Origin: CAVRIA01 sp963721115
Lineage (GTDB): Bacteria > Desulfobacterota > Binatia > HRBIN30 > CADEER01
Reading direction: 5' to 3'
Length of the DNA: 64,000 bases
NCBI GenBank assembly: GCA_963721115.1
Contig: CAVRIA010000015.1
Span: forward strand, 62,001-126,000
Part shown: one piece after another, positions 9,211 to 17,985 of the stretch
How the letters are laid out: each line of letters begins with the position of its first letter
Position numbering within the stretch: the first letter of the stretch is position 1
The notes under the pieces: generated by a model
What the model was told of the DNA's origin: nothing
The model's input: the letters and a program-made list of their open reading frames with translations, nothing else
Databases searched by the model: none
Program-made: the position numbers and the translations under genes

Positions 9211-9949
9211 TCAGCGTCGCGAGCCCGGTGAGTCGAGCGTGGCCAGGAACTCGCGGTCGTCGGCGTCGAGCGTTGCCCGCGCCAGCAGGTCCGGCCGCCG
9301 CTCGCGCGTGCGGCGCAGGGACTCGCGGCGCCGCCAGCGGGCGATCTCGGCGTGATCGCCGGAGAGGAGAACGGCGGGTACCGGCGCGCCGCGGAAGTCG
9401 GGTGGCCGGGTGTACTGGGGAAACTCGAGCAGGGATCCGAGGAAGGACTCGTCCTCGGCCGAGTCGGCGCAGCCCAGCACGCCCGGGACCAGGCGCGCCA
9501 CCGCGTCGATCACGACCAGGGCGGCGATCTCGCCGCCGGAGAGGATGTAGTCGCCGACCGACAGCTCCTCGTCGACGTAGTCGCGCACCCGCTCGTCGAC
9601 GCCTTCGTAGCGCCCGCAGACCAGGGCGATCGACTCCTCGCCGGCCAGGCCGCGCGCCCGCTCCTGCGTGAAGACCGCGGCCCTGCGGCGAGAGCAGGAT
9701 GCGGCGCGGGCGTCCCGCGCCGTTCCCCGTCGCCTCGATCGCCGCCACCAGCGGCTCGGGCTTCATGACCATCCCCTGGCCACCTCCGTAGGGAGCGTCG
9801 TCCGTGACGCGGTGCTTGTCGAGGGCGTGGTTGCGGATGTCGTGCAGGGTGAACCGCAAGGCGCCGCGCTCCCGGCCCTTCTTCAGCATGGTGGCGTCGA
9901 GCACCGAGGTGAAGAGGTCCGGAAAGAGGGTGACGACGTGGAAGTGCAT
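9211..9949 (-). CDS. trmD: tRNA (guanine-N1)-methyltransferase TrmD (+1 frameshift)
   Basis: Methylates G37 of tRNAs using SAM. From ATG at 9949: 'MHFHVVTLFPDLFTSVLDAT', 'TLHDIRNHALDKHRVTDDAP', 'YGGGQGMVMKPEPLVAAIEA' and 'RRILLSPQGR', all TrmD hallmarks. An extra base at about 9676-9679 (the GCGG/CCGC run) shifts the frame. The next frame continues 'VFTQERARGLAGEESIALVC', then 'GRYEGVDERV', 'VDEELSVGDYILSGGEIAAL' (knot region) and 'PVPAVLLSGDHAEIARWRRR' to TGA at 9211. Rejoined length about 245 residues. TrmD is normally essential, so the shift is most likely an error in the sequence. ATG overlaps the rimM stop. Confidence 0.93.
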
Positions 9950-10509
9950 CAAGGCTCCAGCAGGCCGGGCAGGGGGCGGACGACGATCTCGCGGCGGGCC
10001 AGGTCGATGTGCTCGATGACGTCGCGCACCAGGGGAATGAGATGCTCGCGCCCGCGCCCGCGCACCACGCACACGTCGTTGCTGCCCGTCGCGATCATCT
10101 CGCGGACCGTTCCCAGGTCCTCGCCGCCGTCCGTACGCACGGCGCATCCGATCAGGTCGACATGGTAGACCTCGCCGGCGCTGGGCGACGGCAGGTCCTC
10201 ATGGCGCACGGCGACCGTTCGGCCGATCAGCGACTCGGCCTGCTCAGCGGTCGCGACCCCTTCCAGGCGCAGCAGCACGAGCTTCTTGTGGCGCCGCGCG
10301 GCGGCGATGCGGAACCACGCGCGCTCTCCGTCCGCCTCGCACAGGGCCACGGACGATAGCCCGAGAACGGTCTCGGAGTCGGGGTTGTACGAGAGCATGC
10401 GCAGCTCACCCCGTACCCCGTGTCGATTCACGATGCGACCCAGCTCGACGAGCGGAGTCGCTTCCTCGGGGCCTACGGCCGAATCCGGTGAACGGCCAAC
10501 CGGCCCCAT
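9949..10509 (-). CDS. rimM: 16S rRNA processing protein RimM
   Basis: 186-residue ribosome maturation factor that binds uS19 and assists 30S head assembly. N-terminal barrel begins 'VELGRIVNRHGVRGELRML' (residues about 20-40); the C-terminal PRC-barrel shows 'GEVYHVDLIGCAVRTDGGED' and ends 'LIPLVRDVIEHIDLARREIV'. The first 18 residues are poorly conserved, so a start a little downstream is possible. The stop overlaps the trmD ATG by one base; khpA lies ten bases upstream. Standard operon position. Confidence 0.94.
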   Translation of the reverse strand: MGPVGRSPDSAVGPEEATPLVELGRIVNRHGVRGELRMLSYNPDSETVLGLSSVALCEADGERAWFRIAAARRHKKLVLLRLEGVATAEQAESLIGRTVAVRHEDLPSPSAGEVYHVDLIGCAVRTDGGEDLGTVREMIATGSNDVCVVRGRGREHLIPLVRDVIEHIDLARREIVVRPLPGLLEP

Positions 10510-10519
10510 GGCGGTGGCG

Positions 10520-10756
10520 CTACTGCTCCTCCACGATCTCGAGCACCACCTTGCGGTTCGCCCGCGAGGCGGCCGCGTTGAGGATGGTGCGGATCGACTT
10601 CGCGGTGCGCCCCTGCTTGCCGATGATGCGGCCCAGGTCTTCCTTGGCCACCTTCAGCTCCAACACGGACGCCGTGTCCCCCTGCGTCTCCTTCACCTCC
10701 ACCGCATCCGGATTGTTCACCAGCTGACGAGCCAGGTACTCGACCAGATCTTTCAT
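10520..10756 (-). CDS. khpA: KH-domain RNA-binding protein KhpA (YlqC)
   Basis: 78 residues, one KH domain with the GxxG loop in 'EDLGRIIGKQGRTAKSIRTI'. KhpA binds RNA, often as a heterodimer with KhpB, and affects cell-size and small-RNA pathways in Gram-positive species. Begins 'MKDLVEYLARQLVNNPDAVE', the conserved start; the ATG overlaps the end of rpsP by four bases. Sits between rpsP and rimM as in most bacteria. Confidence 0.95.
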   Translation of the reverse strand: MKDLVEYLARQLVNNPDAVEVKETQGDTASVLELKVAKEDLGRIIGKQGRTAKSIRTILNAAASRANRKVVLEIVEEQ

Positions 10757-11061
10757 GAAGTCTCTCCGGAGGTCGGTTCGGCGACTGCCTGCGACTCCCC
10801 GCTCGACTCTGGTTGCTGCCGCAGGACGCCGCTCTTCTTGATGAGCTGCCTCACGGTCTCGCTCGGCCGGGCGCCACGCCGCAGCCACTCGGCCAGCCGG
10901 TCGGCCTTGAACTCGATGCGCGACGGCTTCTGGCGAGGGTCGTATACGCCTACCTGTTCCAGGCGCCGCCCGTCGGCGGCGAAGCGGCGATCGGACACGA
11001 CGATTCGGTAGAACGGGCTCTTCTTCGCACCGTGACGGGCGAGACGAATGCTGGCAGACAT
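10753..11061 (-). CDS. rpsP: Ribosomal protein bS16
   Basis: 102 residues. 'SASIRLARHGAKKSPFYRIV', 'SDRRFAADGRRLEQVGVYDP' and 'DRLAEWLRRGARPSETVRQL' are typical of S16, a 30S assembly protein. The last about 20 residues are a Glu/Ser-rich tail of no known function. Located directly after ffh and overlapping khpA by four bases. Confidence 0.97.
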   Translation of the reverse strand: MSASIRLARHGAKKSPFYRIVVSDRRFAADGRRLEQVGVYDPRQKPSRIEFKADRLAEWLRRGARPSETVRQLIKKSGVLRQQPESSGESQAVAEPTSGETS

Positions 11062-11111
11062 GATTCTTTTGTACTCCTCTCCTGGGGTCGAGGCAATCGA
11101 CCTCCAAGTCC

Positions 11112-12428
11112 TCAGGCCATACCCCTGCCGGCATATTTGGCCATCTGTTTCATCATTTTCTTGGTCTGCTGGAACTGTTTCAGGAAGCGATTGACGTCGG
11201 CGACAGTCATGCCGCAGCCGGCGGCGATGCGCCGCCTCCGACTGCCGTTGAGCACGCCGACGTTGGCGCGCTCCTCCTTGGTCATGGAGTTGATGATCGC
11301 CTCCACGTGCTTCAGCTCGGATTCCGCCGCCCCCATGTCCATCCCCTTGGTGAGTTTCTTCATGCCGGGGATCATCGCCAGGAGGTCGCCCATCGCGCCC
11401 ATGCGGCGCACGGCCCGCAGCTGATCGCGGAAGTCGTCGAGCGTGAATTCGTTGCGCTTGAGCTTGCGCTGGAGATCGATCGCCTCCTTTTCATCGTAGG
11501 CCTTCTCCGCCCGCTCGATCAGGGTGAGCACGTCGCCCATGCCCAGGATGCGGGTCGCCATGCGATCGGGGTGGAAGACCTCCAGCGCGTCCAGCTTCTC
11601 TCCCACGCCGGCGTAGAGGATCGGCGCCCCGGTGACGGCGCGAACCGAAAGCGCGGCGCCGCCGCGCGCATCGCCGTCCAGCTTTGTCATGATCACGCCG
11701 CCGAGCGGCAGCCGACTGTGAAATCCGCTGGCGGCGTTGACGGCATCCTGACCGGTCATCGCGTCGACCACCAGAAGGATCTGATGCGGATCGACGGTGG
11801 AGCGGATGCGCGCCAGCTCGTCCATCAGCTCGTCGTCGATGTGCAGGCGGCCGGCGGTATCGATGAGCACGACGTCGCAGCCGCGATGCGCCGCCTCGGC
11901 GCGTGCGTCGCGACAGACCTGGATCGGGTCGGCTCCTTCCGGCGTCGGATGCACCGGCACCTCGACCTGGGCGCCGAGAGTGATCAGCTGATCGATGGCG
12001 GCGGGGCGGTAGACGTCGGCCGGCACCAGGTAGGGAGTGCGGCCGCGCTCCGCCTTCAGGTGTCGGGCGAGCTTCGCCGCGGTGGTGGTTTTGCCGGTTC
12101 CCTGCAGGCCGACCAGCATCACGATCACGGGGGGCGTCGCCGACAGGTTGAGCTCAGTGGCTCGGTCGCCCATCAGGTGGGTGAGCTCGGAGCGGACGAT
12201 CTTGATGAAGTGCTGCTCCGGCGTGAGGCTGCCGAGAACCTCGGCGCCGAGCGACTGTTGGCGCACCCGCTCGGTGAAGTCGCGCACCACCTCGAAGTGA
12301 ACGTCCGCCTCCAGCAAGGCGAGACGAACCTCGCGGACGGCGTCCTCGATGTTGCGCTCGGTGATCTTGCCGTGCCCGCGAAGGCGCTTGACGGTCTGTT
12401 CGAGCTTGTCGCTTAGGGTGTCAAACAT
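11112..12428 (-). CDS. ffh: Signal recognition particle protein Ffh (SRP54)
   Basis: 438-residue SRP GTPase that delivers nascent membrane and secreted proteins to FtsY and SecYEG. N domain residues 1-85; G domain with P-loop GLQGTGKTT (about 107-115), 'LVPADVYRPAAIDQL', 'DVVLIDTAGRLHIDDELMDE' and 'MTKLDGDARGGAALSVRAVT'; C-terminal methionine-rich M domain with 'GMKKLTKGMDMG' and 'MTKEERANVGVLNGSRRRRI' binding 4.5S RNA. Length is normal. First gene of the minus-strand translation operon. Confidence 0.97.
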   Translation of the reverse strand: MFDTLSDKLEQTVKRLRGHGKITERNIEDAVREVRLALLEADVHFEVVRDFTERVRQQSLGAEVLGSLTPEQHFIKIVRSELTHLMGDRATELNLSATPPVIVMLVGLQGTGKTTTAAKLARHLKAERGRTPYLVPADVYRPAAIDQLITLGAQVEVPVHPTPEGADPIQVCRDARAEAAHRGCDVVLIDTAGRLHIDDELMDELARIRSTVDPHQILLVVDAMTGQDAVNAASGFHSRLPLGGVIMTKLDGDARGGAALSVRAVTGAPILYAGVGEKLDALEVFHPDRMATRILGMGDVLTLIERAEKAYDEKEAIDLQRKLKRNEFTLDDFRDQLRAVRRMGAMGDLLAMIPGMKKLTKGMDMGAAESELKHVEAIINSMTKEERANVGVLNGSRRRRIAAGCGMTVADVNRFLKQFQQTKKMMKQMAKYAGRGMA

Positions 12429-12650
12429 GCGTGCCGGGGGAGTCAGGCTCGTCCAGTGCCCAAAACGTAAAACCTATCGGCCGCCCAGTTTGTTGTCAAC
12501 GACTGACGGGAGTGGGTGCCGTCCCGATCGGGAAGCCCCAGATTCGCGCTTACCAATGCCGGTAGGATGTTGGTTGCTGGCAGGGAAATGGTCGATCGCC
12601 GACAGCCCAACAACGAACGACCCGCCCCCGGGATTCGGCCGAGCGGCTTC

Positions 12651-13046
12651 TCAGCTCGGCGGCGGCGCTTCCTTCGGAGCCCCCTCGGCCGGTGCCGCCT
12701 GTGGCGCGGCTGCCGCCGGCTCCGCCCCCCCGTTCGCCGCTTCCTCGGCCTTGGTCTGTGCGGCCGCTGCCCGCGCCTGGGCCTCTTCGAGCCGCTTCTG
12801 CAGCTCCTTCTTGTCGCGTTCGACCAGCGCCACCTTGCTGCGCTCGGTGTCGCGCTCCTTGACCAGGCTCTGATTGCGCTCGGTCAGCTCCTCTACCTTC
12901 TCCTGCAGCTGAGTCGCCTGGCCCCACAACCGGTAGCCGGTCAAGATGCCGCCCAAGAAGAAGACCAGAACGACCACGCCCCGCTGGGCATACATCCAGA
13001 CCTTGTCGCGAAGTTGCGCATCAATTTCTGCCGTATCTTCCTGCAT
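12651..13046 (-). CDS. Small membrane-anchored coiled-coil protein
   Basis: 131 residues from ATG at 13046, preceded by AGGAGGAC. A short cytoplasmic start, one transmembrane helix 'GVVVLVFFLGGILTGYRLWG' (about residues 23-42), a charged coiled coil (about 45-95: 'EKVEELTERNQSLVKERDTE', 'RDKKELQKRLEEAQARAAAA') and an Ala/Pro/Glu-rich tail. No family recognised. The architecture resembles small envelope organisers, but function is unknown. Upstream of ffh on the same strand with a 220-base gap, so probably a separate unit. Confidence 0.75.
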   Translation of the reverse strand: MQEDTAEIDAQLRDKVWMYAQRGVVVLVFFLGGILTGYRLWGQATQLQEKVEELTERNQSLVKERDTERSKVALVERDKKELQKRLEEAQARAAAAQTKAEEAANGGAEPAAAAPQAAPAEGAPKEAPPPS

Positions 13047-13201
13047 CGCTGTCCTCCTGGAATAGCGCTCGGCGGGAGCGGGCGCGAAGCTAGCACAGGC
13101 CTCGTTGCGATGAAAAGAGCGCCGGCGGAGCGGGGCGTTCACCGGCTTCAACAAGCCTGTGCGAATCGTCATCGACGTGCCGGTGCCCTGCGACATGACG
13201 C

Positions 13202-13810
13202 ATGGAAGCTTCGCAGCCCAGAGAGTGGTATGCGACTTGCTTGTCGGACGGGCGAATGGTCCGAGAATCGGATGCTCTGGCTCGGAAGCAGCGCTTCCTG
13301 CTCTGCCGGTACGCCCTCATCCTGGTGACCGGCGCGATCGGTTTCATCGAGACCGGCACCGGCTCCCCGCTGCCGGTTGCGGTTTTGGTTGGGGTGGCTC
13401 TGTTCTCGAACCTGTACCTGGGCACGATCTCGGCGTTCAGCTTCTTCGACGCCTCCATGCAGGCGCCCATCCTGGTGGCGGACACGGCGATGATCTCGTC
13501 CGTCCTGTTGATTTCCAGAGCGAGTCAGGAGTTCTTCCTGTTCTTCTTCTTCATTCTCATCATGGCGGCGAAGATCGAGAACCTCGTCGCCCTGGCGGCG
13601 TGCGCGCTGTTGATCGGGGTCGCCAGCCTCTTCTTCGGCAACCTCGACGCGGGCTGGCTGAGCCCGGTTCTGATGCGCATCCCCTTCCTGCTCGCCACCT
13701 CCTTGTTCTACGGCTACGTGGTCCTGCCCGAGCGCACCGGCGAGATGACGCCGCTCTCGGGGGCCAAGACCGTGCGGCCGGCGATTCCGCGGCCGCGCGA
13801 GCACTCCTGA
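13202..13810 (+). CDS. Multi-pass membrane protein of unknown function
   Basis: 202 residues with about five to six hydrophobic segments between residues 33 and 185 ('YALILVTGAIGFIE', 'LPVAVLVGVALFSNLYLGTI', 'FFLFFFFILIMAAKIENLVA', 'RIPFLLATSLFYGYVVLPER'). This layout resembles the sensory membrane half of some deltaproteobacterial histidine kinases, but here no kinase follows: the ORF ends 50 residues after the last helix. It may be a stand-alone sensor or a cut-down kinase. Divergent from the coiled-coil gene, with 155 bases between starts that would hold both promoters. Confidence 0.7.
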   Translation: MEASQPREWYATCLSDGRMVRESDALARKQRFLLCRYALILVTGAIGFIETGTGSPLPVAVLVGVALFSNLYLGTISAFSFFDASMQAPILVADTAMISSVLLISRASQEFFLFFFFILIMAAKIENLVALAACALLIGVASLFFGNLDAGWLSPVLMRIPFLLATSLFYGYVVLPERTGEMTPLSGAKTVRPAIPRPREHS

Positions 13811-13923
13811 GCCGCGACACCGCTACCCCGGCGGCTGGTCCCGGCGCGCGCGCTTGCAGGCGGCGGCGGAGGCACTATACTCCGCCATCCCGCGGCGTCC
13901 GCCGCGGGGCCGGAGGATAACAA

Positions 13924-15242
13924 GTGAGCAAACGAACCGAGCAGCAGGGGTCGCCGATCGCCTGGATCTGGCTGGGAGTGTCCGCGGTCGCGTTTGCGAT
14001 CCTGACCTGGAAGGCCTGGCAGGGGCACCTGGGCGTTGCGGCCCTCCTCATGCTCGTCGTGTCCGGCGTGACCTTCTTCGTCGGACGGCGCCGGGTGACG
14101 CCGCCGATCCGGAAGACGCTCGACAACACGGCCAAGGCGGTCTTCACCGCGGTCGGAATCCTGGCCCTGCTGCGCCACCCGATCGACGTGGGAGAGAAGG
14201 TCCACTTGCCGATCTACGAGGCCATCGCCCGCTACATCGGCCAGGTGGACATAGACGACCTTCCTCTTCTTCGGGTTTCTCGCCATGGCCGGTGAAGCTG
14301 GTGGGGGTGGTGACGTCGGCCTACGCCTGGCATCTGCTCCTGCTCGGGCAGCGCATCCGCTTTCCGTTCTGGTCGAAGATCATGACCGCCTTTCTGATCG
14401 GTCGCTTCATCGGCACGTTCCTCCCCAGCACCATCGGCCTCGACGGCTACACGCTGTACGAGGCGAGTCGCTACTCGAACCAGTGGTCGCGGGCCATCAC
14501 GGCGAAGGCGCTGGAGAAGTTCATCGGCATCGCGGGGCTGTTCCTCGGGATGGTGATCACCTTGCCGTTCGGCTACGAGGTGATCGTCGACGTGACCGAG
14601 CAGGTGGGCCGGCCGCAAGCGGCGCCGTTGCTCGCCGGCGCGATCGCGACGGTGGCGGGCGGCGTCGTCTTCGTCGTGGTCGTGGCTCTCGTGTGGCCGG
14701 TTCTGCTCACCAAGACGATGCAGATCTTCGGCAGTCTGATGCCGGGCGGAGTCCGCGGACAGATCGAGAATCTGACCAAGGCCGTCGGCGCCTACCGCGG
14801 CCAGGTGGGTCTCCTGCTGCTGGCCCTGTTCGCCAAGTTCATTACCCACTTCACCACCGCCGCCGTCTACTTCTTCACGGCCCTGGCGATCGGCGTCGCG
14901 GGGGCGCACTTCTGGCCCATCGTCTTCGGCTCGACGATCCAGATCCTCGCCACCGTGCTGTCGCCGACGATCGCCGGAGAGGGCGCCCGCGAGGCCTTCC
15001 AGGCCCTGCTGTTGTCCAAGCAGCTCGGCGGCGTCGCTCAGGCGGTGCTGTCGGGGGCGCTCGGCTTCATCGCCGCCGAGGCCGCGACGATGTGGGGCGG
15101 GGCCTTCCTGTGGGTACGCAAGCCGGGTTGGCGGCCCCGGTACGCGCTGGTCGACGGCAAGCAGGTCGACTACGCGTGGATCAACGACCAAGAGGATGTC
15201 GGCTTCGACGCCGACAAGGTCGCCGCAGCGGCCTCGAGGTGA
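13924..15242 (+). CDS. LPG-synthase-TM / flippase-like membrane protein (two +1 frameshifts)
   Basis: Polytopic membrane protein of the lysylphosphatidylglycerol-synthase TM (UPF0104, AglD/MprF-like flippase) family. First frame from GTG 13924: two TM helices 'WIWLGVSAVAFAILTWKAW' and 'VAALLMLVVSGVTFFVG', then a soluble stretch. Near 14245-14255 and 14287-14291 two extra bases occur; between them reads 'TFLFFGFLAMA' and after them 'VKLVGVVTSAYAWHLLLLGQ', 'GRFIGTFLPSTIGLDGYTLY' and 'ALFAKFITHFTTAAVYFFTA', ending at TGA 15242. The motif 'IGTFLPSTIGLDGYTLYE' corresponds to the family's conserved GxxLP..GGD region. Function probably transfer or flipping of a lipid intermediate; substrate unknown. 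Confidence 0.8.
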
Positions 15243-15250
15243 GAAAGGAC

Positions 15251-15326
15251 GAGTGTTGGTGTTAGGCTGTTCGCTGCTGTTCCCCGAAACCCCCTAACCG
15301 CGCTAACAGCCAACAGCCCAACAGCT
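15251..15326. repeat. Imperfect inverted repeat of the GTTGTTGG/CCAACAAC family
   Basis: Arms around 15251-15273 (GTGTTGGTGTTAGGCTGTTC) and 15295-15326 (GCTAACAGCCAACAGCCC) are partly complementary. It fills the gap between the flippase-like gene and the LLM gene and resembles elements at 20154, 23051, 28809, 41071 and 47696. It could act as a transcript 3' end or a REP-like mobile repeat. Confidence 0.55.
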
Positions 15327-15337
15327 TGTAGTGAGTG

Positions 15338-16225
15338 ATGAAGTTCGGATTGCACGGCGTCGGCAGCGGCTCGACGGTCAAGCCCGAGCCGCTGGCGCAG
15401 GTGGCGAGGGAGGCCGAGCGGCTGGGCTACGAATCGATCTGGATCCCGGAGCACCTGGCGGTTCCGGTGGAGATGCGAACACCGTATCCGTACTCCGACG
15501 ACGGCAAGTTTCCCGGCGGGGCGATGGTCGCCCTGCACGACCCGTTTCTCGCCCTGGCCTACGCGGCGGCCTGTACGGAGAAGATCAAGCTCGGTACGGG
15601 TGTCTTCGTGCTGCCGCTGCGCAATGCGATCGCGGTCGCCAAGTCGGTCGCCAGCCTCGATGTGCTCTCCAACGGCCGGGCTCTCTTCGGCGTCGGCATC
15701 GGTTGGCTCGAGGACGAGTTCGAAGCCGTCGGGGCGTCGTTTCCCGACCGCGCGGCGCGCGCCCGCGAGGCGATCCGGATGATGAAGGTTCTCTGGAGCG
15801 AGGAAGCGCCGCGCTTCGAAGGGCGCTTCCACCGGTTCCCGCCGCTCGGCTTCAATCCCAAGCCGGTACAGAAGCCGCACCCCCCGATCCTCCTCGGCGG
15901 CGAGAGCAACGCCGCCCTCAAGCGCGCCGCCGAGCTCGGCGACGGCTGGTACGGCGCGCACCACAGCCCGGACAGCGTGCGCCCGCTGCTCGCGACTTTG
16001 AAGGAACGCGCCGAAGCGGCCGGGCGCGACTTCTCGGCTCTGGAGATCACCGTGGGTCTGGCGCCGGGCGTGCGCCCCGACCTCGATACGGTGCGCCGCT
16101 TCGCCGACGCCGGCGTGCACCGCATGATCGTCTTCGCCCCCGGCTTCATCCCCCGCTCGCGCTTCGAGTCGGACCTCTTCCCGACCCTCGAACGCTTCGC
16201 CGAAGAGGTGATGGCGCGCGTGTGA
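15338..16225 (+). CDS. LLM-class F420-dependent oxidoreductase
   Basis: 295-residue luciferase-like TIM-barrel protein. 'AREAERLGYESIWIPEHLAV', 'CTEKIKLGTGVFVLPLRNAI', 'DVLSNGRALFGVGIGWLEDE', 'MMKVLWSEEAPRFEGRFHRF' and 'PPILLGGESNAALKRAAELG' are typical of the TIGR03619-like F420 group common in actinobacteria and in Binatota-type genomes. Such enzymes use reduced F420 (or FMN) for hydride transfer to varied substrates; the substrate here is not readable. ATG 15338 is preferred to the adjacent GTG 15335. It stands alone, upstream of a minus-strand catabolic group. Confidence 0.88.
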   Translation: MKFGLHGVGSGSTVKPEPLAQVAREAERLGYESIWIPEHLAVPVEMRTPYPYSDDGKFPGGAMVALHDPFLALAYAAACTEKIKLGTGVFVLPLRNAIAVAKSVASLDVLSNGRALFGVGIGWLEDEFEAVGASFPDRAARAREAIRMMKVLWSEEAPRFEGRFHRFPPLGFNPKPVQKPHPPILLGGESNAALKRAAELGDGWYGAHHSPDSVRPLLATLKERAEAAGRDFSALEITVGLAPGVRPDLDTVRRFADAGVHRMIVFAPGFIPRSRFESDLFPTLERFAEEVMARV

Positions 16226-16347
16226 GGGCAGCGGCGGTTCTACAGCCTGTTGCGAAAGTCCCTGAGTTTTCCAGTTCGAATGATACGGCGATTCCGGTGG
16301 CGGGACTGACGACGCAACGGGCCGGCAGTTGAACACCCTGCCTCAAA

Positions 16348-17961
16348 TCACATCCTGAAAACGCCGACGCGCGGCTCCGGGATCGGGGCGCCGAGGGAGA
16401 TCGCCAGCGACAGGCCGAGGGCGTCGCGGGTCTCGACGGGGTCGAGGATGCCGTCGTCCCAGACGCGCGCCGTCGAATAGTAGGCGCTGCTCTCCGCCTC
16501 GTAAACGGCCACGACCGGTGCGACGAGCTGCTGCTCCTCCTCGGCGGTCATGCTCTCGCCCCTGGCGGCGAGCTGGTCGCGCTTGACGGTCAGCAGCGTC
16601 TGCGCCGCCTGCTCGCCGCCCATGACCGAGATGCGCGATTGCGGCCACATGAACAGCAGGCGCGGCCCGTAGGCGCGCCCGCACATGCCGTAGTTGCCGG
16701 CGCCGTGCGAGACGCCGACGATGACCGTGAGCTTCGGCACCTGCGCGTTCGATACGGCGTGCACCAGCTTGGCGCCGTCCTTGGTGATGCCGCCGTGCTC
16801 GTACTTCTTGCCGACCATGAACCCGGTGATGTTCTGCAGGAACAGGAGCGGAATGCGGCGCTGGCAGCAGAGCTCGATGAAGTGCGTCCCCTTGAGGCTC
16901 GACTCGGAGAACAGCACGCCGTTGTTTGCGATCACCCCCACCAGGTAGCCGTGCACGCGGGCGAAGCCGGTGATCAGCGTGGGGCCGTACAGCGCCTTGA
17001 ACTCCTGGAAGCGGCTGCCGTCGACCAGGCGGGCGATCACCTCGCGCATGTCCATCGGATGGCGGGTGTCGCGCGGAATGATGCCGTACAGCTCGCTCGG
17101 GTCGTAGGCGGGGTCCTCGGGCGCGGCGATGTCGGCCTCGGCCTTGTTCGACACCGGCACGTTCTCGAACAGCTCGCGCGCCAACGCCAGGGCGTGCGAG
17201 TCGTCGGCGGCGAGGTAGTCGGATACCCCGGAGATGCGGGTGTGCACGTCGCCGCCGCCGAGCTCCTCGGCCGACACGATCTCCCCGGTGGCGGCGCGCA
17301 CCAGCGGCGGCCCGCCGAGGAAGATCGCGCCCTGGTTGCGCACGATGATGTTCTCGTCGCACATCGCCGGAACGTACGCGCCGCCGGCGGTGCCGAGGCC
17401 GAAGACGACGGCGATCTGCGGGATGCGCATCGCCGACATCACCGCCTCGTTGTAGAAGACGCGCCCGCCCTGCTGCTCGTCGGCGAAGATCTCCGCCTGC
17501 AGCGGCAGGAAGGCGCCGCCGGAGTCGACCAGATAGATGCAGGCCAGGCGGTTCTCCATGGCGATCTTCTGCGCGCGCAGGTACTTCTTGACGCTCATCG
17601 GGTAGAGCGTCCCGCCCTTCACGGTCGGGTCGTTGGCCATGATCATCGCCTCGCGGCCCTGGATCACGCCGACGCCGGTGACCATGCCGGCGGCCGGCGC
17701 GTCGTTGCCGTACATGTCCCAGGCAGCGAGCGGAGACAGCTCGAGAAAGGGCGTCCCCGGATCGACCAGGCGCTCGATGCGGTCGCGCACCAGCAGCCGG
17801 CCGCGTTCGACGTGGCGGTGCCGGGCGCGCTCGCTGCCGCCCAGCCGCACCCGCGCCAGGCGCTCCTGGAGCTGCGCCGCCAGGGCACGGTTGTGCGCCG
17901 CGTTCTCGACGAACGACGCCTCGGAGGGGCGAACCTTGGACTCGATCCGGATCATCGGCAC
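16348..17961 (-). CDS. Acyl-CoA carboxylase carboxyltransferase (beta) subunit, MccB/LiuB/AtuC type
   Basis: 537 residues, the full crotonase-fold tandem of biotin-dependent carboxyltransferases. 'RDRIERLVDPGTPFLELSPL', 'MANDPTVKGGTLYPMSVKKY', 'LACIYLVDSGGAFLPLQAEI', 'VVFGLGTAGGAYVPAMCDEN' and 'RISVMGGEQAAQTLLTVKRD' match methylcrotonyl-CoA or geranyl-CoA carboxylase. It needs a biotin-carrying alpha subunit, which is not in the window. The enoyl-CoA hydratase immediately upstream and the AtuA-like gene further upstream on the same strand point to leucine or acyclic-terpenoid degradation (inference). The gap of 24 bases to the hydratase stop implies one operon. Confidence 0.92.
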   Translation of the reverse strand: MPMIRIESKVRPSEASFVENAAHNRALAAQLQERLARVRLGGSERARHRHVERGRLLVRDRIERLVDPGTPFLELSPLAAWDMYGNDAPAAGMVTGVGVIQGREAMIMANDPTVKGGTLYPMSVKKYLRAQKIAMENRLACIYLVDSGGAFLPLQAEIFADEQQGGRVFYNEAVMSAMRIPQIAVVFGLGTAGGAYVPAMCDENIIVRNQGAIFLGGPPLVRAATGEIVSAEELGGGDVHTRISGVSDYLAADDSHALALARELFENVPVSNKAEADIAAPEDPAYDPSELYGIIPRDTRHPMDMREVIARLVDGSRFQEFKALYGPTLITGFARVHGYLVGVIANNGVLFSESSLKGTHFIELCCQRRIPLLFLQNITGFMVGKKYEHGGITKDGAKLVHAVSNAQVPKLTVIVGVSHGAGNYGMCGRAYGPRLLFMWPQSRISVMGGEQAAQTLLTVKRDQLAARGESMTAEEEQQLVAPVVAVYEAESSAYYSTARVWDDGILDPVETRDALGLSLAISLGAPIPEPRVGVFRM

Positions 17962-17985
17962 GCGCCAGGCATCGGCATGAACGGC

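Noticed and set aside
2463..14291. Programmed ribosomal frameshifting
   Set aside because: No shared slippery heptamer, stop codon or downstream structure at the shift sites, and the affected families are not known to use it.
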